From positions 1 through 64,000 of the forward strand of contig BDDD01005744.1 of NCBI GenBank assembly GCA_001972305.1: a DNA stretch of 64,000 nt, in the 5' to 3' direction. Below are positions 11,323 to 22,716 of this stretch, piece by piece (within the stretch, counting starts at the first letter, position 1; every line of letters begins with the position of its first letter). Made by a program: the position numbers and the translations under genes. The notes beneath the pieces are model-generated. The model was given only the letters and a program-made list of their open reading frames with translations, made no database searches and was not told the DNA's origin. Source of the stretch: Cephalotus follicularis (Eukaryota; Streptophyta; Magnoliopsida; Oxalidales; Cephalotaceae).

Positions 11323-12627
11323 GTAGGGGGAAGTCATTTTTGCAACATAATTTCAATTGATAATGTTTTGATGAAATAAAAATGCATGTTTATGTTATAT
11401 TGTGAGCTTGGAACGTGTATGTGCATAAATATGTCATTTTGGGTTGTGTTGGGTGTGTGATTGTGGCTTGTTTAGCCGCTGGTTTTTGCCTCTGCTGCAG
11501 AATCCAGCCGACTGCCCACGTTGGGCAGTCGACTACATAGGGGTCCAGCCTACTGTTCTTGAGAGGCCAGCCGACTGCACATGTCTGTGTATTCGAAAAA
11601 TGTCTGCAGAGGATGTGTAGTCAACTGTTGTAGGTCAACGGCCGACTGTGGGGGTGTGGACAGCCGACTGTCCTGAGGGCCAGCCGACTGTCGAGAGTGG
11701 GCAGCCGACTGTCTATGTAGACAGCCGACTGCCTGGTTGTGTAGCCGACTGCCTGGGACTGGCAGCCGACTACTTTGAGGGGAACAACCGACTGCCAGTG
11801 GTGGGCAGCCGACTGTTGGGGGCCTGTTTTGCCCGTGAATATATGTATGCATCATGTATTGTGATATTTTGGTTCGTGAAGCTTTATGAACTGTTTAGGG
11901 TATCGTGATCATTGAGTTTGAACTGTTATAACATATTTCTGGAAGTGCATTGTAGTTAATGAAAAATCATTACTTTACACGAAATTATATGTTTGAGAAA
12001 TATATACTTTCGAACCGTGAAAATGGCTTCCAAAATACCGTGAACTAAGTTTCGTGACATCGAGAATCGTGAACCGTGACATCGTGAAAATGAGTTTGTT
12101 TTCAGGTATTTTGTTTTATAAACTACTTGGAAAACTGTTTTGAGCATCGAGATGATTGTGATTGTGTTTGAGCTTGACTATGATTGTTGATTGTGAATTT
12201 GATTGTGGCCGTACTGGTTGCGTGGCGGAGATGCCAGCGATGACTAGTGGTCTGGTCGACTCAGGGGCCAGGAGTTGGCTGGGTGACTTACTGTATTGTG
12301 ACCTGCTTCGTGCCGTCCGGAGTCGGGGCCGATGTCGGGATGTACGACGTCGGGGCCAGGAGTTGACGACGCTCTTCGTACCCATAGTGTACCGTGAACC
12401 GAGTATTGTGTAGTCCATTGGACTTGTTTGAGACCGTGCATCATGATATTGTGACATTGTGAGAATGTGATATCGTGTTTTGGCATATGCATATCTATAT
12501 TTATACATATGCATCGAGATATAGTATGTACTGCATCATGATTCTTTCATACTTTGTTTGATTGTTATTGTGTTGCTTTTATGACTTTGGCCGAGTGAGG
12601 ACAAAGGCTAACCCCCTATTGTTGCAG
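11323..12627 (+). other. Candidate LTR intron of element E
   Basis: 5' site CTAAG|GTAGGGGG (GT at 11323), preceded by the conserved block from 11281 (ACATAAAGAGGTGGATTG). Near the end, GAGGACAAAGGCTAACCCCC holds CTAAC (12608-12612), about 16 nt before TTGCAG|ATTGATGC (AG at 12626-12627). Length about 1.3 kb. The gag start lies downstream, so removal would shorten the leader without touching gag. Inference from conserved signals only. Confidence 0.5.
11503..11815. repeat. GTCGAC motif cluster 2 of E LTR
   Basis: At least twelve CAGCCGACTG-type units at intervals of about 20-30 bp, densest at 11650-11815. It lies inside the proposed intron. Confidence 0.85.
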
Positions 12628-13004
12628 ATTGATGCTGCGTTTGGACCTTGCCGAGCATGGTTGTTTTGGACCGTGAAGTGACAGAGTTTTTCTGCTTTAA
12701 GTTTTGTTGAGCTGTGTAGCGAACATGTTGTACTTTGGTTTACGCACTAATGTTTTGCTATTGTTGTTGTATCAACTTTGGATCATGCTCTGTTTGCGGG
12801 CTTTTTAACATGTTTTGATAAGGATGTTGTGGGAATCATGCGGTATGGGATGCATGGTTCCATTTGTTTTCAGCTTATATTATATATGCTTCCGCAAGAT
12901 GATGTCTGTTTAAAAGTTTTAAATTTTATCGTTCTCGGTTTAAGCTGGATATCTGTTAAATTGCCATGTTGTATGTTGTTAATGCAAGCGGGGTGTGACA
13001 GTAG

Positions 13005-13018
13005 TGGTATCAGAGCAT
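13005..13018 (+). other. Primer-binding site of element E
   Basis: TGGTATCAGAGCAT, four bases after the LTR end, complementary to initiator tRNA-Met. Confidence 0.9.
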
Positions 13019-13108
13019 ATACCCATTTATATGCTTAGCTTGGATACTATCCTTGGCAATTAACATGTTTCCTCAAGAGGACTAACGACATCTTTCTCAT
13101 AGGAACCT

Positions 13109-14376
13109 ATGGACGGTCGAAGGAGACGCGCAAGGCATAGGGCCGTGAACGAGGATGTTCCTGAGGAAGTGAATGTTGGCGGAGATCATAATGCTCCACC
13201 GGAGGCAGTGCCGAATGTGAGAGACCCCATGGACCGCATCGCTGACTATATCCAGCAGCAGATAGCTGCCAATCAGCAACAGATGGCCGCTAATGCTGCC
13301 AATATGGAGGAGATACGGAGGATGTATGCTCAGGCTTAGCCGATGGCTCTAGCTCAGGGTGCGCATGATGATGGTAGCCGGTTTGGCAGAAACCTAGAGA
13401 GGTTTATGAGACAGAACCCACCCAGTTTCAGGGGAGAGTTGGATGCTACCGCCGCTGAGAGGTGGCTACAGGACCTTGAGAAGATTTTCGAGGTGATGGA
13501 ATGTTCTGATAGGCAGAAATTGAGGTTTGCCATGTACCGTTTATGGGGAGAGGCCACTCACTGGTGGGAGATGGTCTGTGCTAAATGGGAGGATACTGGA
13601 GTTGTAGGCTCCTGGGAGGGGTTCCGGGAGGAGTTTCTGGCAGCATATGTGCCGCGCATTGAGCGTGAGCGGAGAGAGACGGAGCTCCTGGAGCTACGTC
13701 AGGGGGAGATGACCATGGTCGAGTACCAGGCCAGGTTTGTTGAGCTTGCCAAACATTCAGCCTACTTGGTAGCAGATGAGGAGAAGAAGGTTCGGAGGTT
13801 CTTGAGGGGCTTGCGACCGGATCTTCGGTCTCGGATAAGGGTGATGGAGCTTGGTACCTTTGTAGAGGTTACCCAGAAAGCAAGGTTGTTGGAAAGTGTG
13901 TTGAATGAAGACAGGGCTGAGAGGGCCCGAGGACAACAGAGCAGGCAGACACAGAATTAGTCTAGACCAGCATCGTCAAAGTGGCAGGGCAGTGGTTCCC
14001 CGAAGAAGTCCCCGAGGAACAGGAATCAGCAGACAGCTTCATAGGGTGCTCCTAGTCAAGGGAGTGATGCTAGGACTGGGGTTTGTTACCACTGTGGTCG
14101 TGCAGGTCATCAACAGAAGGATTGTTGGCTGAAGAAAGGGTTATGTTTGAGGTGTGGCACAGCGGGGCATTCCGTGAGGGATTGCCCAAGAGGAGCAGCG
14201 ACGGCACCTACTGGGCCAGCTGGTGGTAGTGCTTCCGCAGTAGGACCGTCATAGCGCAGAGATACTGGCAATGGCATAGTGAAAGGTAGAGTTTTCGTTC
14301 TCACTCAGACAGAGGTTCCAGAGTCTACTTCTGTTGTGGGAGGTACTGTGTATGTTAATGTTTCTCTGTTAGAGCT
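13109..14376 (+). pseudogene. Element E gag, interrupted by four TAG codons
   Basis: Gag forms the particle that packages the RNA. One frame runs from ATG 13109 through a basic N-terminus, a Gln/Asn/Met-rich stretch, the capsid-type region (FRGELDATAAERWLQDL, GEATHWWEM, VEYQARFVELAK, RRFLRGLRPDLRSRI) and two knuckles, CYHCGRAGHQQKDC and CLRCGTAGHSVRDC. It is cut by TAG at 13337, 13958, 14042 and 14252, at sites where a CAG codon fits the context. A one-base loss near 14360 shifts the frame before protease. Two open pieces remain, 13109-13339 and 13343-13960. Confidence 0.85.
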
Positions 14377-17300
14377 TTGATGGATTCAGGAGCGTCACAT
14401 TCTTTCATTGATTCCCATTTTGCATCATGTTTGGATGTGTCTCCTGTTTGTATGCCTTTTGTTCTTGATGTGAGCACACCTTCTGTAGATTCTTTGTGTG
14501 CAGACTCGGTGTACCGAGGTAGTGAGCTTTCTGTTGCAGGTGTTCTGTTGTGTGCAGACTTGATCGTGCTACCCCTTTATGACCTTGATTTTATTTTGGG
14601 TATGGACTGGTTGTCAGCCTACCGTGCACAACTAGATTGTTACAATAAGGTGGTGGATCTTTGCTTGCCTGATGGGACTACTTTTCAGTTCCAGGGAGAC
14701 CGAGGCTTCTCTATGCCGATTATATCCTTTATTCGTGCATCGAGGTATCTGGAAAAAGGGTGCGAGGGGTTCCTTGCGCATGTGGTTGACACAAGGAAGG
14801 AGAAGGGCAAAAGTCTGGAGGAGGTTCCTGTTGTGAGTGAGTTCCCGGATGTGTTTCCTCCAGATCTAGTGTCCTTACCACCGAGGAGGAGTATGGAGTT
14901 CGTAATCAATCTAGTACCAGGTACGGCTCCGGTTTCTAAGGAGACTTACCGTATGGCTCCTGCAGAGTTGCGAGAGTTGAAGTTACAGTTGCAAGACTTG
15001 ATCGATAAGGGTTTTGTGCGACCCAGCGTTTCTCCTTGGGGTGCGCCCGTGCTTTTTGTGAAGAAGAAGGATGGGTCGATGACGCTTTGCATCGACTACA
15101 GGATGTTGAACGAGGTGATTATCAAGAACAAATATCCTCTTCCCCATATCGAGGATCTGTTTGACCAGCTGCAAGGGTCAAAGGTGTTTTCCAAACTCGA
15201 TCTAAAGTCGGGTTATCACCAGCTGAGGGTAAAGGAAGGAGATGTAGAGAAAACTACTTTCCGAACGAGGTATGGTCACTATGAGTTCTTGGTTATGCCT
15301 TTTGGTGTCACCAACACACCAGCAGCGTTCATGTCCCTGATGAACGACGTGTTCCTACTGTATTTGGATCAGTTTGTGGTGGTGTTTATAGATGACATAC
15401 TGGTGTTCTCAAGGAGTGAGGAAGAGCATGTCTATCATCTGAGGTTAGTTTTGCAGACTCTCCGAGAGCATAAGTTGCATGCTAAATTTGGCAAATGTGA
15501 GTTCTGGCTCGACCATGTGATCTTCTTGGGTCACATCGTGTCTGGAGAGGGTTTGGCGGTGGATCCGTCGAAGACAGAGGTGGTGCGAGATTGGCCACGT
15601 CCGAGAAATGTGACAGAGGTACGTAGTTTCCTTGGTTTGGCGGGATACTATCGAAGGTTCATCCAGAACTTCTCGAGGATAGCAGTGCCTTTGACAAGGC
15701 TGACTCAGAAGAAAACCTTGTTTGTTTGGGATGACGTCTGTGAAACCAGTTTCTGTGATCTGAAGGATCGGCTGATTTCCGCTCCTGTTCTGGCATTACC
15801 TGAGGGTAATGAGGGCTTTACAGTGTACAGTGATGCTTCGGGCAAGGGCCTGGGTTGCGTGTTGATGCAACGAGGCAGGGTGATCGCTTATGCTTCACGG
15901 AAGCTGAAGCCATATGAGGAGAACTATCCGACTCATGATCTCGAGCTAGCAGCTATCGTTTTTGCTCTTCAGAAATGGAGACATTACCTGTATGGAGTAC
16001 AGTTTGAGATCTTTACCGATCACAAGAGCCTGAGGTATTTGTTCAGTCAGGATGATTTGAATATGAGGCAGCGTCATTGGGTTGAGTTCTTTAATCACTA
16101 CGACTGCAGTATTCAGTACCATCCAGGGAGGGCGAACGTTGTCGCCGATGCCCTAAGCCGTAAGGCCATGGTTGCCAATGCCATGGTGTCTCAGTGGAAG
16201 TTGTTGGAGGACTTTCAGGAATGGTCTCCATTCAATCAGTCACCGGGAATCTTTCTAGCCAACATGCGGGTAGAGCCTGTGTTGCTGCATCACATCAAAG
16301 ATGCACAACTGCGTGACCCGGAGTTGCAGCGGATTCGAGAGAATATGGATTCGGAGTCTGATTTTAGAGTACATGATGATGGTATTATGAGATATCGGGG
16401 ACGTGTGTGTCTTCCGAATGAACCGGGGGTGAAGGGTAGGTTGCTTCACGGGGCCCATAAATCTACATACAGTATTCATCCTGGTAGTACCAAAATGTAT
16501 CAAGACATGAAGAAGTGTTACTGGTGGCCTGGCATGAAGCGGGAGATCGCTGAGTATGTTGCAAGGTGTTTGACTTGCCAAACAGTGAAGGTCGAACACC
16601 AGAGACCGGCAGGTTTGCTACAACCCCTACCGATTCCAGAGTGGAAGTGGGAACATGTTACTATGGATTTTGTTTCGGGTTTTCCTTTGACTCGGAACCG
16701 CCACAATGCAGTGTGGGTAATTGTTGATCGACTCACGAAATCAGCTCACTTTTTGCCTACTCGTGTTTCTGACTCCGCGAGCAAGTTGGCTCGGTTGTAT
16801 GTGAAGGAGATCGTGAGGCTACACGGTGTTCCAGTGAGTATAGTCTATGGCAGAGACTCGATCTTCACTTCCAACTTTTGGATGAGGTTTCAGACAGCGT
16901 TTGGGACGAAGCTGAACTTGAGCACAGCTTTCCACCCACAGACGGATGGCCAGTCAGAGCGTACTATCCAGACTCTGGAGGATATGCTCTGAGCTTGTAT
17001 TGTTGATTTTGCTGGTACTTGGGAGGACCACATTCCCTTGATAGAGTTTTCTTATAATAACAGCTATCATTCCAGCATCGGTATGGCACCGTTTGAGGCT
17101 TTGTATGGGAGGAAGTGTAGGTCCCCCATGTGTTGGGACGAGGTTGGCGAGCGACCTCTGTTGGGCTCGGACCTGGTGGAGGAGACTTCTGAGAAAGTCA
17201 ATTTCATAAAGGAGAAGCTGCTTGCTACTCAGAGCCGGCAGAAGAGCTATGTTGACAGTGTAAAGAGAAGGCCCTTAACCTTCGACGTCGGTGATTATGT

Positions 17301-17703
17301 GTTCTTGAAGGTTTCACCGTGGAAAGGCGTTCAGAGGTTTGGGAAAAGGGGCAAGTTAGCTCCACGTTACATTGGTCCCTTTGAGGTTCTGGAGAGAGTT
17401 GGGGAGGTGGCTTACCAGCTTGCTTTGCCTCCTGCACTGTCAAGTGTGCATGATGTCTTTCATGTATCCATGTTGCGGGGATATGTCAGAGATCCTTCGC
17501 ATGTCCTGGACTTTGCTTCAGTTCCGGTGCGAGATGACCTATCTTGCGAGGAGTTACCCGTGCGGATCCTGGATTGGAAGACCCAGGTGCTGAGGAACCG
17601 AACCATTCCTATGGTAAAGGTTCAGTGGCAGTTTCACCGTCCTCAGGAGGCGACTTGGGAACGTGAAGAGGAGATGAGGGAGCGTTACTCTCACTTGTTC
17701 TAG
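14377..17703 (+). pseudogene. Element E pol: protease, RT, RNase H, integrase, chromodomain-like tail
   Basis: A long frame of 871 codons (14377-16992) plus its in-frame continuation to the stop at 17701-17703. Domains in order: protease with MDSGASHSF and [10 protein letters not shown] with [29 protein letters not shown] and FIDDILVF; RNase H with [18 protein letters not shown] and DALSRK; integrase zinc-binding HGAHKS...CLTCQ, TMDF and [29 protein letters not shown]; and a tail (VRILDWKTQVLRNRTI...ATWEREEEMRERY) resembling group II chromodomains. TGA at 16990 interrupts integrase. The second integrase Asp is lost: VYGRDS here, VCDRDS in B and C. Protease, RT and RNase H active sites look intact. 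Confidence 0.9.
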
Positions 17704-18107
17704 TACCGCCTTCATTTCAGTTCAATAATCATATTACATATATATCTAATATGCAATATAAGAGTTGTTTTCTTTAGAAACATTTGCAATTCAATGATCG
17801 TACATCTCGTAGGAGGAAAACGATATCAATACAATAGTGGTTCTCAATTGGAGAACAAAACAGTAGCAGTGCCTCTATCAAGAGAAAAATAACAGTAGTT
17901 GTATGACAATAAGATTTCCATTAGAAAATCGTTAGAAAATCATTGTTTATGTTTAAACATTAGGTTGGTGAAATCCTCGAACATGTAATCATAACAGGAG
18001 AGATTTCATCCAATAACAGTAAATATAGTTGCATTATATCAATCAAGAGTAATTGCAACCATAATCAATTCAATTGATCAATTTACAAATTTCTACTCCT
18101 ACTGTTC

Positions 18108-18255
18108 TAAAGCGTCGACTGTTACTATATAAGCGTCGACGGTTAATGACTAAGCGTCGACATTACACAGCTTAAGCGTCGACATTCTAAGCCTTATTAT
18201 GCCATTTTCGTATCAAAGCGTCGACATTTATTTGTAAGCGTCGACGCTTCTGGCA
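18108..18255. repeat. GTCGAC motif cluster 2 of LTR F
   Basis: Six AAGCGTCGAC(A/G/T) units at 18111-18247, spaced 20-45 bp, downstream (minus strand) of the GTAGGGG site. Corresponds in position to 49588-49706 of D. Confidence 0.85.
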
Positions 18256-19167
18256 TTCATACGAATTCCAGGAGCAGCTTCAAAACGGGGGATGCACAAA
18301 TTCAATCCAAACTCAATCCAGTTCAGCATGCAATCAAGTATCAACCATCATAACATATTATACATGTTATATGTTCAAAAACATGTCAAAATCCCCTACC
18401 TCAATTGCTATCCCAAGGCCAAATTGGATTGACATGTCACTTTATGTCCAATGTTCCTCACTTGCTTCAATCTTCCGAATTTGAAGAATTAATCTACATA
18501 ATCGCATGATTACGGGTCTTAGGTACGAATCCAGTATGTTAAACTAGTCATATAATCATGACAAACCTCAAGAAATTAAACCAGAAGCTTAATAATTAAC
18601 TTCTAAGTTCAACTTCCTAAACCTTAGCTAATACATCATCCTATCTCTTCTTCCATGCTTAATCTTTCATAATCATGGTAACAGTGGCATTGGTGTTACC
18701 ATTAAGGTATTACATTACTAACGTTCTTAACAATCATCAAGAAATTTTGGATAACTTACCAATCTCAAGTAGTGCTCCAAGTTTTCCCCTTTGAACTTCA
18801 AGTCCCTTCGACATGCAATCCCAGCCACTGTCCAAAGCTTCCTTATTGCACAGTGTTTTCTAGCACTCACATTCAATCTCACAGATTTGATATAAGGTCC
18901 AGTTGGTGTCTTTAATTTCATCAGTTTCCCCCTTCCTTCATTGCACACTTCTCTCTCCTTCACCTGTATGCACTCTTTTCATTGTTGTTTATCTTAATCG
19001 CAGGTTGTGCAGGTGAAGGGACATGCAGGACCCTTAAGTCTGGCACCATCAACAGCTGGCAAGGTCCCTTTTGCATGGCCAACACGTCTATGGACGCATG
19101 CCTCTGTGCCCATTGTGTCAGGTCTGCCATTTCACTCCAACTGACAACTATTTTGCGCCAGAGCCCT

Positions 19168-19335
19168 ACTAAAGCGTCGCCGGTTACCTTTAGGCGTCGG
19201 CGCTTAATGTGCCCTTAGGTGTCGATGCGGGGCGTTTAAAGGTCGACGGTTGGCGCCCAAACTCAGCCCTCAACTGTGCGTTTTTACACATGCCAGGTCT
19301 TAAAGCATCGACGGTGTTACTTGGGCGTCAGCGGT
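19168..19335. repeat. GTCGAC motif cluster 1 of LTR F
   Basis: Diverged units such as AAGCGTCGCCGGTT, GGCGTCGGCGCTTA, GTGTCGATGC and AAGCATCGACGGTG. Corresponds in position to 48572-48693 of D. Confidence 0.7.
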
Positions 19336-19484
19336 TTAATAACAAAATTCAATTCTTTAATTTTCCACTTAATAATTCTATTCCAACTTCATTCATTTAA
19401 AAAGTAATCCCACATAACATCTCAAAAGGTATATTTATTCAATGTCAGATACAAAATACATGAATTGAAATTGCGGTTATTACA

Positions 19485-20760
19485 CCATAAACGCCCGAGC
19501 AGAAAAGTCATAAATATACAAAGTACCTCCAACAACAGAAGTCGACTCCAGAATTTCTGTCTGAGCGAGAGTGAAAATTCTACCTTTTGTGATACCCTTG
19601 CCGATATCCCTCCGCTGCAACGGCCCAGCTGCCACACCACTACCACTCGCGGGTCCCATCGGCACTATCGTCAGACTATTCGGGCAATCTTTCATGAAAT
19701 GATCAGGTGCCCCACACCTCAAGCACCATCCATTGAACTTCCAGCAATCTTTCTGTTGGTGGCCCACATGACCACAATGAAAACAACCTCCGGATCTAGC
19801 ATTACTCCCCTGGCTGGGAGAACCCAGAGAAGCGGTATGCTGTGATCAGTTCTTCGATGATTTCGTCAGAGAACCACTGCCTTGCCATTTTGACGATGCT
19901 GGCCTGGATTGTGTAGGAATGTGTTTATTCTGCTGTGTGCGAGCCCACTCCACACGGTGTTTAGAAGATATGTTTTCCAACAGTCTCACTTTCTGAGCGA
20001 CCTCCACAGAAGTCCACAAATCCATAGCCCTGATACTTGATCAAAGATCCGGTCAAAGACCCCTCAAAAACCTCTGTATCTTCTTCTCATCATCAGCCAC
20101 GAGATAGGGTGAATGTCTTGCTAGCTCCATGAACCTTGCTTGATATTCTGCCACTGTCATCTCCCCCTATCGCAACTTGAAGAGCTCCATCTCCCGCCGC
20201 TCTTGCTCAATCCGAGGAACATAGGTCTCCAGGAACTCTGTCTGAAACCTACCCCAAGTGATGTCAAGCCTTCGAGACTCCCACTTTGCCTTGACCATCT
20301 CCCACCAATGAGTGGCCTCTCCCCATAGACGATATACAAAAAAACTTCAATTTTTGATCATCCGTATAGTCCATCACTTCAAAGATTTTCTCCAAATCCT
20401 GTAGCTATCTCTCCGCTACGGTGGTGACAAGCTCCCATCGGAAACTGGGAGGATTATGCCTCATGAACCTCTCAAGGTTCCTTCAAAACTGATTACCATC
20501 CTCCCATGGGCAATGGTCAGGAGCTCTGTGTCATGGTCGAGCTTGCGCATAGTATTGGCGCATCTACTCTGCATTAGCCACATTAAAGGCCATCTGCTAC
20601 TGAAAGTAATTCTCAGTACGAGCCATTGGATCCCTCTCATCTTGGGGAACATTCACCCCTTGTGGAACAATCGCCTCCTCGGGGGCATTTGCCTCAGCAG
20701 CCCTAGCCCTAGCTCTAGCACGTGTCCTTCTTCTGTCTATTTTTGTTCCTATATGGAAAG
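19485..20760 (-). pseudogene. Element C gag, heavily decayed
   Basis: Near 20750 an Arg/Ala-rich N-terminus is readable (RRTRARARARAA), then NLERFMRHNPPSF, a capsid-type stretch with RLQ/LEKIFEVM features, and two complete knuckles, CFHCGHVGHQQKDC and CLRCGAPDHFMKDC, followed by a Ser/Gly-rich linker and the first residues of protease (FSARAFM). The frame is broken many times; the probable start codon reads ATA. Cut at 19485 by LTR F just before the protease catalytic triplet. Confidence 0.8.
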
Positions 20761-20839
20761 ATGTCATTAGTAATCATCCCAAGGAAACAATTCGTTAATT
20801 GCCAAGGAACTTATCCAAGCTAAGCATATAAATGGATAT

Positions 20840-20853
20840 ATGCTCTGATACCA
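20840..20853 (-). other. Primer-binding site of element C
   Basis: Minus-strand TGGTATCAGAGCAT, three bases from the LTR edge at 20857. Confidence 0.9.
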
Positions 20854-22114
20854 TACTGTCACACCCCGTTTTACGTAAACAGTATATAGGTAAAGGCAAT
20901 CAACACAAATATTCAGCTTATACAAAACGGTAAAATTTAAAACTTTCCATAGCAGTTGGTATCTTGCGGAAGCATTATACTGTAATCCGAATATAAAAAC
21001 GTAACATGCATCCCATACTACATGTTACCAAAAAACATAACCGAATACAACACTTCATTGTTAACTGCCCACAAAACGAAGCATGATCATAAACTTATCC
21101 GTTAACAACGTAAAACATGTAAACCAAAAGTACAGTGTACAACAACCATTTACTACAGAAATAGCTAAACATAATCCAGAAGAATACAAGTATGATAAAC
21201 AACATTATTACAACTTGATCCTTATCCATGCTGGTCCACATTCAATCCACTGCATCAATATGAAATTGTAGGGGGTTAGCCTTTGTGCTCACTCGGCTAA
21301 GTATAAGTGCAATTCGAGATCAATATTAATGCATGACATGTAATGAATGCATTATGATACGTTACGGTATATATAACAGTATATACATATGCAAATATAT
21401 ATATATGTATAACAGCAGTACAACTGCAACTCGATCAGAGCTACATCAACACAGTCACAATCATGTCTGCAAAGGACCAGTCACAGAATGTCCATAAAGG
21501 GACCAGTCAACAGCCAGTCAGTACGAATGAACGCCGCAAACTCCTGGCCCCATGTAGCAATATTACCTCGGTCCCGGCTCCGAACAACACGAAGTAAGCC
21601 AACAGTACAGTGAGTTACCCAGCCAACTCCTAGCTTCTAGGTCAACCCTGCCACTAGCCATCCTTGGCAACCTTCGCCACGTAGCTAGTACGGCGCAACC
21701 ACAATCACAGTCCAATCACAACATAGTCACAGTGCAATCGCAGTAGAGTTCAAGTAATTTCTAAAAGGAATTACGTGATTAAAATACAACAGTTCATTTG
21801 AAGTCGTTTAAAAGTTATAAACACCTGAAATCATGCATTTTCATTGTAAAGAAAACACATTAAATAGTTCTCAGTATTGGAAGTCATTTTCCCAGTCATT
21901 TAAAGAATATGCATTTGTCGAATATATATTTTCGCTCAAAATAATGATTCCTTCAAAATCATGCAGGTATTTCTAGAATAACGAAACAATTTTAGAAATC
22001 AGTTACAGTCAATTAATAGTTCAGTATGCGATGCAAACATATGCTCTAAATGCATCTAAACTTGAATGGGGGTCAACGTACATCAGTTAAGCGAAAATAT
22101 ACGAAACAATGCGT

Positions 22115-22440
22115 TAAAGCGTCGACGTTTATCATTTAGGCATCGACACTTATGTCCTCTAAGCGTCGAATCTCAACACCATAGCGTCAGCGCTTTCTAG
22201 TGGCATTCTTCGCGTCAGTAGTCATCATTGAAGTCGACGCTTCAAGGTAAGGAACCTAGAGCGTCAACGCTTTTCCTTTAGTATCGACGCCTTGAGGTAG
22301 GACCTCAAGCGTTGACGTTTATCACGCCTATATCCATACTAAGAACCATGGCGTCGACATTTAACATGCGTTCAGTAATAATATAGCATTTTACAGTCCA
22401 AAGCGCCGACGCTTATAACTTGAGCGTCGATGGTTACGTG
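22115..22440. repeat. GTCGAC motif cluster 2 of C 5' LTR
   Basis: AAGCGTCGACGTTT, GCATCGACACTT, AAGTCGACGCTTC, GCGTCGACATTT and similar units. Eight or more, spaced 20-50 bp. Confidence 0.85.
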
Positions 22441-22668
22441 CCCAGAATTGTTGTCTCTTTCGTCCAACATAATCAGTAGGATTAAAACTCAAATATCATG
22501 CAAACCAGTTTGATATACATCCAGAAATCGACATGCAATAACATATTACATATCCAGTATATCAAAGCATCAATCCAGTAACCAAAATCGGTCCAAAACA
22601 GTCATGCAATTCATGCATTTAATCGTTGAACAAACATTAACATTGAACTCAAATTTGCAGGTATAGTT

Positions 22669-22716
22669 CCCCTACCTCTGGCTTCAAGTTCGAAGCTGAA
22701 TGTCCACCACCTTTAG
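22669..22716 (-). other. Conserved pre-donor block in C 5' LTR
   Basis: Minus-strand TAAAGGTGGTGGAC...CCAGAG|GTAGGGG, GT at 22675-22674. Shares with B and E the order GGTGGA, a CTAACTTG-like stretch, then AG|GTAGGGG. Confidence 0.5.

Larger units (their letters stand above)
10701..13000 (+). repeat. 5' LTR of element E
   Basis: TGTAATACCCAGG...GGGTGTGACA, 2.3 kb. The start is the junction with C integrase; the end is four bases before the primer site. Contents in order: motif cluster 1, a CT-rich likely leader (about 11060-11120), the conserved pre-donor block, motif cluster 2, and the acceptor-like block. Confidence 0.9.
10701..17703 (+). mobile_element. Ty3/gypsy element E, 3' end deleted
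   Basis: 5' LTR (10701-13000), primer site, gag (13109 on), and protease, RT, RNase H, integrase and chromodomain-like tail ending at 17703. No purine-rich tract or 3' LTR follows: at about 17704 the sequence switches to LTR fragment F in the opposite orientation. The coding part is the best preserved in the window but carries five nonsense codons, one frameshift and one lost integrase catalytic residue. E interrupts the integrase zinc-binding region of C. Confidence 0.9.
17704..19484 (-). repeat. LTR fragment F (D-like family), minus strand
   Basis: On the minus strand it starts TGTAATAACCGCAATTTC at 19484, like the D LTR start TGTAATAACCGCAAATTC, and stays collinear with D as far as the segment matching about 50060-50255, where it stops at the junction with E (17704-17720). 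Shared points include TTATATCA, a GGTAAGTT site (at 18759), AGCAATTGAG|GTAGGGG (at 18399) and AACAAAACAGTA. Its motif clusters, however, are of the GCGTCGACGC dialect whereas D has CAGTCGACTG. It abuts the start of the C protease at 19485. Confidence 0.8.

Noticed and set aside
11503-11815. Regularly spaced short repeats resembling a CRISPR array
   Set aside because: Units are only about 10 bp, degenerate and palindromic, spacing varies from 10 to 45 bp, and the context is a plant LTR. No cas genes.
11550-11908. Open frames with repeated SRLP, ADC or QSA words over motif clusters (also at 446-694, 5592-6730, 10765-11087, 37210-37551 and 45031-45282)
   Set aside because: They arise because the 10-bp motifs contain no stop in several frames. 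They occur on both strands, lack codon bias and lie in LTR promoter regions.
12116-12514. 132-codon minus-strand open frame in LTR E
   Set aside because: It lies antisense inside the proposed LTR intron. The equivalent region of other LTRs keeps nucleotide words but not the frame.
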